DNA from: DASZPL01 sp035550315
GTDB lineage: Bacteria > Actinomycetota > Actinomycetes > JAFAQI01
Reading direction: 5' to 3'
NCBI GenBank assembly: GCA_035550315.1
Contig: DASZPL010000056.1
Location: 1-64,000 of the forward strand
Length of the DNA stretch: 64,000 nucleotides
Positions within the stretch are counted from its first letter, which is position 1; the number at the start of each line of letters is the position of its first letter. The notes beneath the pieces are model-generated. The model saw only the letters and a program-made list of their open reading frames with translations. It had not been told where the DNA came from and searched no databases. Positions 1 to 8,416 of this stretch are shown in pieces. A program made the position numbers and the translations under genes.

Positions 1-171
1 GGGGCCACCAGCACGCTCAACCTCACCCCACTCGACCGACGCTGGCACCGCGCCAAAACCCACGCCGGCTGGACCTACCGCAAAGACCCCGACACCGACA
101 CCATCACCTGGACCAGCCCCACCGGACTCACCGCCCGCATCGACCCCTACGACTACCGCAGCGGACCCTAA
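1..171 (+). CDS. C-terminal end of a DUF222/HNH (13E12-type) protein, partial
   Basis: The open frame enters from outside the window and ends at TAA 169-171, leaving 56 residues. The tail contains LDRRWHRAKTHAGWTYRK followed by TWTSPTGLTARIDPYDYRSGP. This looks like the end of the DUF222 plus HNH endonuclease proteins (13E12 repeat family) that are abundant in actinomycetes, where an HNH core is followed by a segment ending in text such as 'W.SPTG'. The HNH motif itself would lie upstream and is not visible. The stop overlaps the convergent gene at 168 by 4 bases. The family assignment rests on a short tail. Confidence 0.6.
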   Translation, partial: GATSTLNLTPLDRRWHRAKTHAGWTYRKDPDTDTITWTSPTGLTARIDPYDYRSGP

Positions 172-569
172 GCAGCGTACGAACGGGAACGGGCGCGGTC
201 GGCGACCTCACTCAGGAAGCGGCGCACTCGGCGGCTCGCGGTCTTGGCACCGACGGCGTCCGCAACGTCGAGCCGGACCGTCACGTCGCAACCGGCATCG
301 GCAGCTGGCTCGATCGTCAGCTCGCCGGTTGCGCGCGCGCCTGCCGGCGTCGCGACGACGACCTCGGCCTTGAAGCCGACTCCGTTACGACGCGGCGGCG
401 ACACCACCGGCGTCTCGGCATCCGTCACGAGATGCACCCGATCCGGGGTAGCGGCAGCGTCGTCGACATCGTGGATGGCGCGGCCGTCCTGGTGCAGCTG
501 GCCCGCAAGCAACAGCGCGACGCTCGCAGGGTCGGCGATGGCATGCTGCCTCACCTCGACGCGCACCAC
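168..569 (-). CDS. SRPBCC-like (possibly DUF2505) small protein
   Basis: A protein of about 133 residues. Alternating hydrophobic strands (RVEVRQHAIADPASVALLLAG at the N-terminus, then GVGFKAEVVVATPAG and GCDVTVRLDV) and a C-terminal helix ending RRFLSEVADRARS fit a small START/SRPBCC lipid-binding fold. Actinobacterial DUF2505 proteins have this layout, but I see no diagnostic motif. An ATG at 626 would add 19 Cys/Lys-rich residues. I chose GTG 569 because AGGAGG lies 5 bases upstream of it (574-579); GTG 566 is equally possible. The gene is monocistronic and convergent with the partial gene at 1-171. Ligand and role are unknown. Confidence 0.55.
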   Translation of the reverse strand: MVRVEVRQHAIADPASVALLLAGQLHQDGRAIHDVDDAAATPDRVHLVTDAETPVVSPPRRNGVGFKAEVVVATPAGARATGELTIEPAADAGCDVTVRLDVADAVGAKTASRRVRRFLSEVADRARSRSYAA

Positions 570-660
570 GACGACCTCCTCATCGACCTTTCCCTTGCAA
601 CACAAGGGATTTCCCGCTGCTTGCAAGAGTACGCACCGACCCGATAGAAAGTTCGGCCCG

Positions 661-682
661 GGGGTGTGACGAGACTCACCCC
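661..682 (-). terminator. Hairpin downstream of marP
   Basis: GGGGTG (661-666) and CACCCC (677-682) form a 6-bp stem with a 10-base loop, 13 bases beyond the marP stop. This is consistent with a terminator of the marP operon. The same bases also spell GTGA-N6-TCAC (666-679), the core of an actinobacterial Crp site, upstream of the minus-strand SRPBCC gene. Confidence 0.4.
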
Positions 683-694
683 GCCTTGCGGGAA

Positions 695-1873
695 TCAGTC
701 GCAGCCCTGCGTCGACACCGCGACGCTCGCCTGCCGACCCTGCTGCGCATCGCCCGCGACCTCCGCGGCGGTGAGGGCGTAGCCGGTGTCCGGGTTGTCC
801 AGGGCCGCGGCGAACACCACTCCCGCGACGTCACCGCCGGCGGCCAGCAACGGCCCGCCGGAGTTGCCGGGCCGCACCTTGGCGCGCAGCGAGTAGATCT
901 GGCGCGTGACCTGCGCGTTCTGGTAGATCGTCGGCCCGCGGGCGTTCTGCATCGAGCGAACCCGCGCGGCGACCGGGGTGAACGGCCCGTTCTCCGGATA
1001 GCCGACGACGATCGCGTCGTCGCCGCGGTGCAACGGCCCGGCGAACGACAGTGGCGCCACGTCGAGGGCGGGCACGAACAGCACGGCGACATCGCGGTTG
1101 GGGTCGTAGACCACGACTCGGGCCGGGAACGTCCGGCCACCCGGCGTACTCACCTGTGGTGACCGCACCCCGGCCACCACGTGGGCGTTGGTCAGCACCC
1201 GGTGCGCGGCATAGACGAAACCCGAGCCCTCGAGCTGTCGCGAGCACGAACTAGCGATGCCCGTGACTTTGACGATGTCGGGTCGCGCCGCCCGGACGAC
1301 GGCACTGTGGGCAAGAGCCGGATTCGCCCGCTTCACCGGGGGGCTGTTCTCGGGCCCGATGCCGCCGAAGACCTCGGTAAAACCGTTCTGGTCGAGCAGC
1401 CGCCGAAACGGCGCGAACCAGGTGCGAGCGGTCTGCGGCACCGCCCCGTCGACCGCGCGCAGGATCGTCGAGTGCCGGATCTCGCGGGACACGCCGTGGG
1501 CGGCGCTGCCCGCCAACGCGCTGCCGATCAGCCAGGCGATTAGCAGTACGGCGAGGACGCTGACCGCGCCACCACCAAAGGAGTCGGCTGCCCGGACCGG
1601 TCGCCACCGCATCCGGTTGCGGATCGCAGCGCCGGCAACCGTGCCGAGCACCTGGCCGACGATCGCGAACAGGAACACGACCAAGAACCCATACAGCGGC
1701 GCGCTGAGCCCGAGCGGCCAGGTGCGATGCAGATCGGGCGCGAAGTTGGCGCCGAGCGCCCCGCCACCCAGAAAGCCGATAAAGGCCAACGCCCCCACCA
1801 CGAAACCTTGCCGGTAGCCGCTAGCGCCGAAGAGCAGGCAGATCGCGAGCAGCAGCCAGTCGAGCAGGTCCAT
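695..1873 (-). CDS. marP: MarP-type membrane serine protease
   Basis: A 392-residue periplasmic trypsin-like protease on an N-terminal membrane domain of the CvpA/colicin V production type, with about four hydrophobic segments in residues 1-125. The protease half shows the catalytic triad: His231 in TNAHVVAG, Asp261 in NRDVAVLF and Ser338 in RPGNSGGPLL. Cys210 and Cys391 match the activating disulfide pair of M. tuberculosis MarP (Rv3671c), which is needed for acid and oxidative stress resistance and acts on the peptidoglycan hydrolase RipA. The start codon overlaps the upstream NUDIX stop as TAATG, so translation is probably coupled. It is the last gene of a nth-tlpA-NUDIX-marP run that is conserved in mycobacteria. 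Confidence 0.93.
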   Translation of the reverse strand: MDLLDWLLLAICLLFGASGYRQGFVVGALAFIGFLGGGALGANFAPDLHRTWPLGLSAPLYGFLVVFLFAIVGQVLGTVAGAAIRNRMRWRPVRAADSFGGGAVSVLAVLLIAWLIGSALAGSAAHGVSREIRHSTILRAVDGAVPQTARTWFAPFRRLLDQNGFTEVFGGIGPENSPPVKRANPALAHSAVVRAARPDIVKVTGIASSCSRQLEGSGFVYAAHRVLTNAHVVAGVRSPQVSTPGGRTFPARVVVYDPNRDVAVLFVPALDVAPLSFAGPLHRGDDAIVVGYPENGPFTPVAARVRSMQNARGPTIYQNAQVTRQIYSLRAKVRPGNSGGPLLAAGGDVAGVVFAAALDNPDTGYALTAAEVAGDAQQGRQASVAVSTQGCD

Positions 1874-2514
1874 TAGGGGAGGGCTTCGATCACGCCGCGG
1901 TCCCAGTCGCGTTCCCAGCCGGCGATTTTCATCAGCCGGTCGATTACCCCGGCGGTAAAACCCCACACCAGCATGTCCGCGACCCGAAACGCCGGGCTGA
2001 CGAAACCGAGCCGATGCCGCACCATCACGCGATTGGCGGGGTCGGCGAGGTCGGCGAGTGGCACGCGCGCCACCGACGCAACCTCACCCGGATCCACCGG
2101 AGAGACCTCGCAGGGTTCGCGCCACCAGGCGAGCACCGGCGTCACCACATTGCCGCTGCGCGGGATCCACAGTTGCGGCAGCGTCGCAAAGACCTGGACA
2201 CCGGCGGGGTCGACGCCGGTCTCTTCTTCGGCTTCCCGCAGTGCGGTCGCGACCGGACCGTCATCGTCGGGGTCGACGCCGCCGCCGGGAAATGCCGGCT
2301 GGCCGGCGTGGTTGCGCAGATGCGCGCTGCGCTGCAGCAGCAGCAGATCCGGGCCGTTCGCGCCCTCGCCGAAGAGCACGAGCACCGCGGCTTGCCGGGC
2401 GCCTTCGTACTCCGACGAGCCCGCCAGCAGAAACTCCGACGGCTCGACATTCTGCAGGCCTTCGACCAGCGGTTGCAGCCAGGGCGGCAGCCCATCCGCC
2501 TTGACCTCGATCAT
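1873..2514 (-). CDS. NUDIX hydrolase, CoA pyrophosphatase type
   Basis: 213 residues. The NUDIX box GGGVDPDDDGPVATALREAE continuing EETGV fits GX5EX7REUXEEXGU, apart from Asp where the box has its first Glu. It is preceded by QRSAHLRNHAGQPAFPGG, which resembles the signature of the CoA-cleaving NUDIX subfamily (UPF0035, NudL/NUDT7). The expected reaction is hydrolysis of CoA or acyl-CoA to 4'-phosphopantetheine and 3',5'-ADP in the cytosol. The position equals Rv3672c in M. tuberculosis. The ATG overlaps the stop of the thioredoxin-like gene upstream by 4 bases (ATGA), and its own stop shares a base with the marP start. Substrate is inferred from family only. Confidence 0.85.
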   Translation of the reverse strand: MIEVKADGLPPWLQPLVEGLQNVEPSEFLLAGSSEYEGARQAAVLVLFGEGANGPDLLLLQRSAHLRNHAGQPAFPGGGVDPDDDGPVATALREAEEETGVDPAGVQVFATLPQLWIPRSGNVVTPVLAWWREPCEVSPVDPGEVASVARVPLADLADPANRVMVRHRLGFVSPAFRVADMLVWGFTAGVIDRLMKIAGWERDWDRGVIEALP

Positions 2515-3125
2515 CCCGACACGTGCAGGTACGTCGCGATGTCGTGACGAAGCTCGGCAGCGCTGGTGTACTGACCCGGCTTGACGTGCACCACCTGCCC
2601 AGCCGGGTTGACGAACGCCGTGACCGGCGGGCCGGGCGACGCCGACAAGCCCTTCAGCGCCAAGCCGTGCAGCACCTTGCTGTCCGGGTCGACCACCGAT
2701 GGGTATCGCATCGGCGGGTGCACGTGATGGGCGAAGTCCAACGCGCTGTCGCTGGAGTCGGCGGTGTCGATACCGAGGAAGCGCACCTGCGGGCGCAACG
2801 CGTCGTACGTCTTGGACAGCAGCGCCGTCTCGCGCTGGCACGGGATGCACCACGATCCCCAGACATTCACGACTGTGGGCTTGCCGACCAGACCCGCCAA
2901 CCGCACCGCCGGCCCAGCGCCAAGGCAGGGCAGCGTCAAATCGGGCAAGCCGCCGTGCGCCGTGGACGACGACGGCGGGCACGCGCGCAGGTTGGCAGCA
3001 GCGACCAATTCGGACCGCGACGGGCCGGGGCCGACGTCTGCCGAGTGCGGACTCGACGACGATGAGCAACCGGCGATCACCGCGATCGACGCGGCCGCCA
3101 TCACCAGCCGACGAAACATCACCAT
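2511..3125 (-). CDS. TlpA/ResA-like thioredoxin-fold lipoprotein
   Basis: 204 residues. The N-terminus ends in a lipobox (AVIAGC, Cys20), so the mature protein should be lipid-anchored outside the membrane. The thioredoxin fold carries the redox motif WCIPC (Cys93/Cys96) and a cis-Pro loop GPPVTAFVNPAG. Extra cysteines at 49 and 67 precede the fold. Such proteins reduce or isomerise disulfides in exported proteins or in cytochrome c maturation; the ortholog is Rv3673c. ATG 3125 lies 4 bases after the nth stop, and a second ATG at 3119 is an equally good start. The downstream neighbour MarP has a regulatory disulfide, so a functional link is conceivable but not shown. Confidence 0.85.
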   Translation of the reverse strand: MVMFRRLVMAAASIAVIAGCSSSSSPHSADVGPGPSRSELVAAANLRACPPSSSTAHGGLPDLTLPCLGAGPAVRLAGLVGKPTVVNVWGSWCIPCQRETALLSKTYDALRPQVRFLGIDTADSSDSALDFAHHVHPPMRYPSVVDPDSKVLHGLALKGLSASPGPPVTAFVNPAGQVVHVKPGQYTSAAELRHDIATYLHVSG

Positions 3126-3129
3126 TGGC

Positions 3130-3858
3130 TCATAGCGAGACGGCGACCTGCGATGCCGACTTCACGAGTCGCTCGGCCGCCTGCGGATCGGTCGGCCCGA
3201 GACCGTACGACGGGCACCAGCGCGCGACCGGGCAGGCGCCGCACGCCGGTTTGCGCGAGTGGCAGATTCGCCGGCCATGCCAGATCATGCGGTGCGACAG
3301 CAGCGTCCAGTCGCGACGGGGAAACAACGCGCCCACCTCGTGCTCGACCTTCACCGCGTCGTCCTCGCGGGTCCAGCCGAACCGACGCGCGAGCCGGCCG
3401 AAGTGGGTGTCGACGGTGATGCCGGGCACGCCGAACGCGTTGCCGAGCACGACGTTTGCCGTCTTCCGCCCGACCCCTGGCAAGGTCACCAGATCCTTGA
3501 GCCGATTCGGGACCTCGCCGTCGTAGCGTTCGACCAGCTCGCCGCCGAGCTTGATCAGGCTGTTCGTCTTGGCCCGGAAGAATCCGGTCGACTTGATCAT
3601 TTCCTCGAGTTCGCCGCGGTCGGCAGCCGCGTAGTCCGCCGCCGTGGGAAATTTCGCGAACACCTTCGGCGTGACCTCGTTGACCCGCTTGTCGGTGCAC
3701 TGCGCGGACAAGATAGTTGCCACCAACAGTTGCAGCGGGGTGTCGAAGTCCAATTCGCAGTGCGCGTCGGGATAGGTCTCGGCGAGCACTCGGCCGATGC
3801 GGCGCGCTCGCCGCACCAAGGCGGTGTGCGACTCCGCCTCAGGCTTGACACGCGCCAC
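3130..3858 (-). CDS. nth: Endonuclease III
   Basis: 242 residues. This base-excision repair glycosylase/AP lyase removes oxidised pyrimidines. The helix-hairpin-helix LPGVGRKTAN contains catalytic Lys132, the catalytic Asp is Asp150 in TVDTHFGRL, and the C-terminal 4Fe-4S motif has spacing C-X6-C-X2-C-X5-C (Cys199, 206, 209, 215). Length and all key residues are intact. It is the first gene of the nth-tlpA-NUDIX-marP operon and divergent from the small membrane gene at 3917, an arrangement matching Rv3674c/Rv3675. Confidence 0.96.
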   Translation of the reverse strand: MARVKPEAESHTALVRRARRIGRVLAETYPDAHCELDFDTPLQLLVATILSAQCTDKRVNEVTPKVFAKFPTAADYAAADRGELEEMIKSTGFFRAKTNSLIKLGGELVERYDGEVPNRLKDLVTLPGVGRKTANVVLGNAFGVPGITVDTHFGRLARRFGWTREDDAVKVEHEVGALFPRRDWTLLSHRMIWHGRRICHSRKPACGACPVARWCPSYGLGPTDPQAAERLVKSASQVAVSL

Positions 3859-3916
3859 GGGACACGAGGGTACGGCCTGCTAGCGATCTTGCCGTCGGCT
3901 GCCATAATCGTTGACG

Positions 3917-4165
3917 ATGTTGATCCTCGCGACGTTGCTCTTTCCGCTGCTGCTGATGGCGGTGACGTTGCTGATGCAACGGGTCGAGCAGCCGCTGCGC
4001 GATGAGTCACTCGGCGACCGGGTCGTTGACGTGTTGCGCGCCGGTGGCGACGACGACGTCGAGCAACTGGTCGCCGGGCTAACCAAGGAACCGCTGCGAC
4101 GCTACTGGCAGCAACGGGAATGGTGGTCCCGGATGACGTCGGCGTACCACATCGGTCGCGGCTAG
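3917..4165 (+). CDS. Small single-pass membrane protein (Rv3675 position)
   Basis: 82 residues. One N-terminal hydrophobic helix (MLILATLLFPLLLMAVTLLM) is followed by a charged, acidic segment and a Trp/Tyr-rich tail (RRYWQQREWWSRM). I chose ATG 3917; TTG 3911 would add two residues. It lies between nth and crp, where mycobacteria carry a small membrane protein (Rv3675). No function is known to me. It reads into crp with a 48-base gap. Confidence 0.7.
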   Translation: MLILATLLFPLLLMAVTLLMQRVEQPLRDESLGDRVVDVLRAGGDDDVEQLVAGLTKEPLRRYWQQREWWSRMTSAYHIGRG

Positions 4166-4213
4166 CCTCTCCAGTAGGGCAGACTCCCGACCGGAACGGC
4201 GTGGGAGGTCGGC

Positions 4214-4888
4214 GTGGACGGCGTGCTCGGGCAAGCAGCGTTGTTCGCTGCACTCGACGCCGAATCCGCCGCCACCTTGGAGTCGATCCTCTCGATCCGC
4301 CGCGTCCCACGCGGGCATGTGGTGTTCCGCGAAGGCGAGCCCGGCGACCGGCTGTTCATCGTGCTGGACGGCAAGGTGAAGATCGCGCGGACCTCCCCCG
4401 ACGGCCGCGAAAACCTGATCGCGGTGCTCGGCGCCACCGAGATGTTCGGCGAGCTGTCGCTGTTCGACCCCGGGCCCCGCACCGCGACGGTCGTGGCGGT
4501 GACCGACACGACGCTGGCCGGGTTGGATCACGACGACCTGCGACCGCTGCTCGACGAACGGCCGGGGCTCGGTGTCGCGCTGCTGAAGGCGCTGGCCCAG
4601 CGGCTGCGCCGCACCAACGAAGCAATGGCCGACCTCGTTTTCACCGACGTCCCGGGCCGGGTTGCGAAGGCGCTGCTCGACCTCGCCGAACGCTTCGGCA
4701 CCGAGGAGGCCGCCGGGTTGCGGGTGCGCCACGACCTGACCCAGGAAGAACTCGCGCAGCTTGTCGGCGCGAGCCGCGAGACGGTCAACAAGGCGCTGTC
4801 GGAATTCGCGCAACGCGGCTGGCTGCAAATCGACGGGCGCAGCGTCGTCCTGCTCGACCGAGACCGCCTGACGCGGCGCGCGCGCTAG
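4214..4888 (+). CDS. crp: cAMP receptor protein Crp
   Basis: 224 residues, the same length as M. tuberculosis Crp (Rv3676). The cyclic-nucleotide domain contains FGELSLFDPGPRTATV with phosphate-contacting Glu80 and Arg89. The C-terminal helix-turn-helix TQEELAQLVGASRETVNKAL (175-195) contains the recognition helix residues R..E..NK typical of the family. GTG 4214 is preceded by GGGAGG at 4203-4208. Mycobacterial Crp binds TGTGA-N6-TCACA, and one close match lies upstream of rpf in this window (30920). A class III cyclase gene is convergent with it, 3 bases from its stop. Confidence 0.96.
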   Translation: MDGVLGQAALFAALDAESAATLESILSIRRVPRGHVVFREGEPGDRLFIVLDGKVKIARTSPDGRENLIAVLGATEMFGELSLFDPGPRTATVVAVTDTTLAGLDHDDLRPLLDERPGLGVALLKALAQRLRRTNEAMADLVFTDVPGRVAKALLDLAERFGTEEAAGLRVRHDLTQEELAQLVGASRETVNKALSEFAQRGWLQIDGRSVVLLDRDRLTRRAR

Positions 4889-4891
4889 GCG

Positions 4892-7800
4892 TCACCCGGG
4901 CAGGCCGTCGAGCAACTGCTGCGCGGCGTCGAGGTCGTTGCGGGCTTCGGTCGCCCCGGCCAGCGCAACCGCTTGCCTGGCCGCGAACCGGGCGGCCGGC
5001 AGGTCGCCAACGGCGTGCAGCGCCCGGGTCATTGCGCGCAGCGCCGCGCCGCGTGACCGCACGTCTTGCGCCGGCTCCGCCATCGACTGCCGCGCGCAGT
5101 CAAGGGCACCGGCTGGATCGTCCAGGTCGAGCAGCGCCTCGGTCAGACAGGCCAGTGCCCGCCGCCGCGGGAACGCAAGTGAGCCCTCCGGGATGGCCAG
5201 CGTCTCGCGCAGCAGCGCAGCAGCCGCCGCCGGATCGCCCTTGGCTCGCAGCACCTGCGCGCGCACCAGTTGCAGGCCGGCGATCGCACCGGGCAGCACC
5301 TCGAGCGAGCGGAGTGTCTCGAGTGCCGTGTCGGTGGCGGCTTCGGCCGCCGCCAGGTCGCCCAGCTCGACGCGGCACTCGGCGAGCATCGCCAGCGCCA
5401 GCGCGGCCGGCACCGGCTGCCGGCTTTCGGTCGCCCGCGCCACCGCCTGATCAAGTCGCCGGATGGCACGTCGCTGCCGGCCGGCGGCCCGCAGCGCAGC
5501 GCCCATTGCCAGCAGCGCGATGCTCTCGCCCCAGGGATCGCCGAGGTCGTGGAATCCGTCGTACGCCGCAGTCGCGGCTTCGGTGGCGGCCTGGATTTGT
5601 CCGAGCTCGGCGGCGGCCAGGCCGTCGATGGTGAGGCAGGCGGCGACGCCCCAGCGGTCACCCACGGCTTGCCCGAGCGGCAGCAAACCCTGGGCCAGCG
5701 CACGTGCCTGCTCAAGCCGGCCCTGCAGCAACCGCACGAACGCCTCGGTGCCGGCGCACCACGACAAGCCGCCGTCGTCCTCCAGGCTGGAGAAGACATC
5801 GGCGGCGGTTCCGAGCCGCTGCTCCGCGATCTCGTAGGCGCCTCGTGTGGTCGCGCTCCAGGCCAGGTGTTGCAACGCCCAGCCGGCGCCGCGCCGGTCA
5901 CCGACCCGCTCGGCCAGCGAGAGCGCCTGCTCGAAGTGTTGTTCGGCCGCCGCGAACCGGCCGCCGAGGAACTCGATCATGCCGAGCTGCCGCAGCGCCT
6001 CCCCGGCGACCCGGTCGTAGCCGGCTTCGCTCGCGGTCGCCAACGCCCGCACCAGCGCCTCGACCGCCGGTCCTTCCTCGCCGCGCCGGCGGAGTACGTC
6101 GCCAAGGACCACCAGAGCCGCGGCGCGCATCCGTTGGTCGCGCAATGCGAGCGGCCGCTCCAGGTCGGACTCGGCCTCGTCCAGCCGGTGCAACGAGACG
6201 CGCGCGGCGGCGCGACCCACCAGCACGGGCGCGGTCGCGGCGTCGTCCAGATGACCGTCCGCGAGGGCGAGCGCCCGCCCGAACAACGCCTCGGCCCGCA
6301 GGTTGTCGTCGCGCGCGAGCGTGGCTTGACCGAGCCGCTCCAGGGCACCGAACCCGATGTCGCGGACCGTCCAGGCCGGGTCTTTCGGCGGCAGCCGCAT
6401 CTCGGTGGCGAGCAACACCGCCTGCTCGGCCTGGCTTGCGACGAACGCGTCGGTCTCGCCGACCGCGCGGGTCGACCCGTCGATCGCCCAACGCGCGACG
6501 GTCGCGTGCCGCCGGGCCCGCTCTGCCTTGGGGATCCCGGCGTACGCCACGTCACGCGCCAGTCCGTGCGTGAAGGTGTATTGCGGCGCGCCTTCGGCAC
6601 CGTCCGCGATCGGCTGCACGATGCCGCGAGCAACCAGCTCCTCGAGGGCGGCGATCACCGGGTCGTCGCCGTCACCCATCGCCGGCTCGAGCGAGCGCAG
6701 CATCTCCGCGGTGAACCGCTCGCCAATCACCGACGCATCGCGAAGCAACGCTCGCGCCGCCGGAGCGAGGCTGTCGATGCGTGCGGCCAACACGGCGCGC
6801 ACCCCGGCCGGCAACACGCCGCGCGGCAGCTCCCCGGTCAGCCGCCAGCCGTCACCGTCACGGCGCAGCAAGCCGCGATCGACCAGCAGGTGAAGCATCT
6901 CGGCCAGGAAGAACGGGTTGCCCTGCGCCCGGTCGAGCAGCAGCTCGCGGGTTTCGTGGTCGAGCTCCGCGCCACCGAGGTAGGCGCGCAGTAGCCGCTC
7001 GCTGGCCGGCTCGTCGAGCGGCACCACCGGCAGCACTTCGAGGTCCGGCATCTGGTCCCACCAGTCGGCGGCCATCAGGTCGGAGCGCCCGACCGTGACG
7101 AACAGCGCGGGACCGTGAAACTCGATCGCCAACCGGCCGAGCGCCGCCAGCAGCGACGGCGTCCCCCACTGCGCGTCGTCGACCACCAGCAGCAACGGGC
7201 CCTCGGAGCCGAGCGCATTGACCAGGTCGATGACCGCCTCGGCGAGCGGATCGATGACGGTCTCACCGCCGCCGGGTGTGGCGGTGTCGCGCGGTCCGAC
7301 CGGCGCCCACTCGACGAGGCCGAGCAGCGCCAGCAGCCGATCCGCGGTCGACGTGTTCAGCGGTCGCCGCAGCGCCGGGTGCGCCAACCGGGTCACCGTC
7401 CGCTTCACCCGGCTGATCGAGGCCTCGACGTCGTCGCTGTCGGTGATGCCGACCGCGGTCCGGACCCAGTCGGCGAACGCCGCCAGGTCGCGGCTCTCGC
7501 CGTACGGCGGACACCGTCCCCACAGCACCCGCACATGGGGCAGCTCGCCGGCGAAGTGCGCGAGTTCGACCGCGAGCCGGGTCTTGCCGACGCCGGCCTC
7601 GCCGGTCACGACAACCGATGCCGGCTTGCCGCGGTCGACCACGTCGAGCATCCGGCCAACCAACCGCCCGAACTCCGCGTCGCGACCGATGAACGGCGCC
7701 TCCTCGCCCAGGTCGAGCCGGGCGGCGCCGCTTGGCCGCAGACCTACCAACTCGTAGGCCGGCACCCGCTCTCGCTTGCCCTTCAGCCGCAGCGGCGACA

Positions 7801-8416
7801 GTGCCCGCCACGACGCGATCGACATCGTCGACAGCGCGGTCGCCCGGCCGGCGTACACCGAGCCGACGCTGGCGGCGTCGGCCAGCCGGGACGCGGTGTT
7901 CACGGTGTCGCCGACGACGGTGTAGGAGAGCGCGGCCTGCACCCCGGCCAGCACCTCGCCGGTGTTGAGTCCGACCCGCAGGCCCATCCGCCGGCCGCCG
8001 CCGCTCTCCTCGGCCATCAGCCGACGGACCTCGGCCTGCATCTGCGCGGCGGCTCGCACGGCACGTTCGGTGTCGTCCTCGTGCGCGGCCGGCGCACCGA
8101 AGACCGCCATCACGCCGTCGCCGGTCAGCTTGTCGATGGTGCCACCGAAGTCGGTGACCGCCTTGGTCAGTGCACCGAGCACCTCGTCGGTCACCGCACC
8201 GACCCGCTCGGGGTCGAGGTCCTCCGACCACGCGGTGAAGTCGGAGAGGTCACCGAACAGCACGGTCACGACCCGGCGCTCGGCGGCGGGATCGCCGGCC
8301 TGCTCGGAGTGCTCGAGCAACGACCCGCAGGAGTAACAGAACCGGGCACCTGGGACCGCGGGTGTGCCGCACACCGGGCAAGCGAGCGGACCACTCGCGC
8401 GCGGCGGTGTCGTCAT
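4892..8416 (-). CDS. Class III adenylate cyclase fused to AAA/STAND ATPase and TPR region
   Basis: 1174 residues. Order: zinc ribbon (CPVCGTPAVPGARFCYSC, about 14-33), class III cyclase domain (about 45-225), STAND-type ATPase with Walker A GEAGVGKTRL and Walker B LLLVVDDAQW, then several hundred residues of helical TPR-like repeats. The cyclase has both metal Asp positions (LFGDLSDFTAW, TGDGVMAVFG), the adenine-specifying Lys/Asp (DKLTGDG, VVGDTVN) and the transition-state Asn/Arg (NTASRL), so it looks active for ATP. Similar long cyclase-ATPase proteins exist in mycobacteria as putative signalling proteins. Its ATG overlaps the MBL stop by 4 bases, and it ends next to crp, the presumed cAMP receptor. 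The input signal is unknown. Confidence 0.9.
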   Translation of the reverse strand: MTTPPRASGPLACPVCGTPAVPGARFCYSCGSLLEHSEQAGDPAAERRVVTVLFGDLSDFTAWSEDLDPERVGAVTDEVLGALTKAVTDFGGTIDKLTGDGVMAVFGAPAAHEDDTERAVRAAAQMQAEVRRLMAEESGGGRRMGLRVGLNTGEVLAGVQAALSYTVVGDTVNTASRLADAASVGSVYAGRATALSTMSIASWRALSPLRLKGKRERVPAYELVGLRPSGAARLDLGEEAPFIGRDAEFGRLVGRMLDVVDRGKPASVVVTGEAGVGKTRLAVELAHFAGELPHVRVLWGRCPPYGESRDLAAFADWVRTAVGITDSDDVEASISRVKRTVTRLAHPALRRPLNTSTADRLLALLGLVEWAPVGPRDTATPGGGETVIDPLAEAVIDLVNALGSEGPLLLVVDDAQWGTPSLLAALGRLAIEFHGPALFVTVGRSDLMAADWWDQMPDLEVLPVVPLDEPASERLLRAYLGGAELDHETRELLLDRAQGNPFFLAEMLHLLVDRGLLRRDGDGWRLTGELPRGVLPAGVRAVLAARIDSLAPAARALLRDASVIGERFTAEMLRSLEPAMGDGDDPVIAALEELVARGIVQPIADGAEGAPQYTFTHGLARDVAYAGIPKAERARRHATVARWAIDGSTRAVGETDAFVASQAEQAVLLATEMRLPPKDPAWTVRDIGFGALERLGQATLARDDNLRAEALFGRALALADGHLDDAATAPVLVGRAAARVSLHRLDEAESDLERPLALRDQRMRAAALVVLGDVLRRRGEEGPAVEALVRALATASEAGYDRVAGEALRQLGMIEFLGGRFAAAEQHFEQALSLAERVGDRRGAGWALQHLAWSATTRGAYEIAEQRLGTAADVFSSLEDDGGLSWCAGTEAFVRLLQGRLEQARALAQGLLPLGQAVGDRWGVAACLTIDGLAAAELGQIQAATEAATAAYDGFHDLGDPWGESIALLAMGAALRAAGRQRRAIRRLDQAVARATESRQPVPAALALAMLAECRVELGDLAAAEAATDTALETLRSLEVLPGAIAGLQLVRAQVLRAKGDPAAAAALLRETLAIPEGSLAFPRRRALACLTEALLDLDDPAGALDCARQSMAEPAQDVRSRGAALRAMTRALHAVGDLPAARFAARQAVALAGATEARNDLDAAQQLLDGLPG

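Noticed and set aside
665..680. TGTGACGAGACTCACC as a second Crp site
   Set aside because: The core matches GTGA-N6-TCAC, but the same bases form a GC hairpin just after marP and lie far (about 100 bases) from the nearest start on the minus strand; a terminator explains it equally well.
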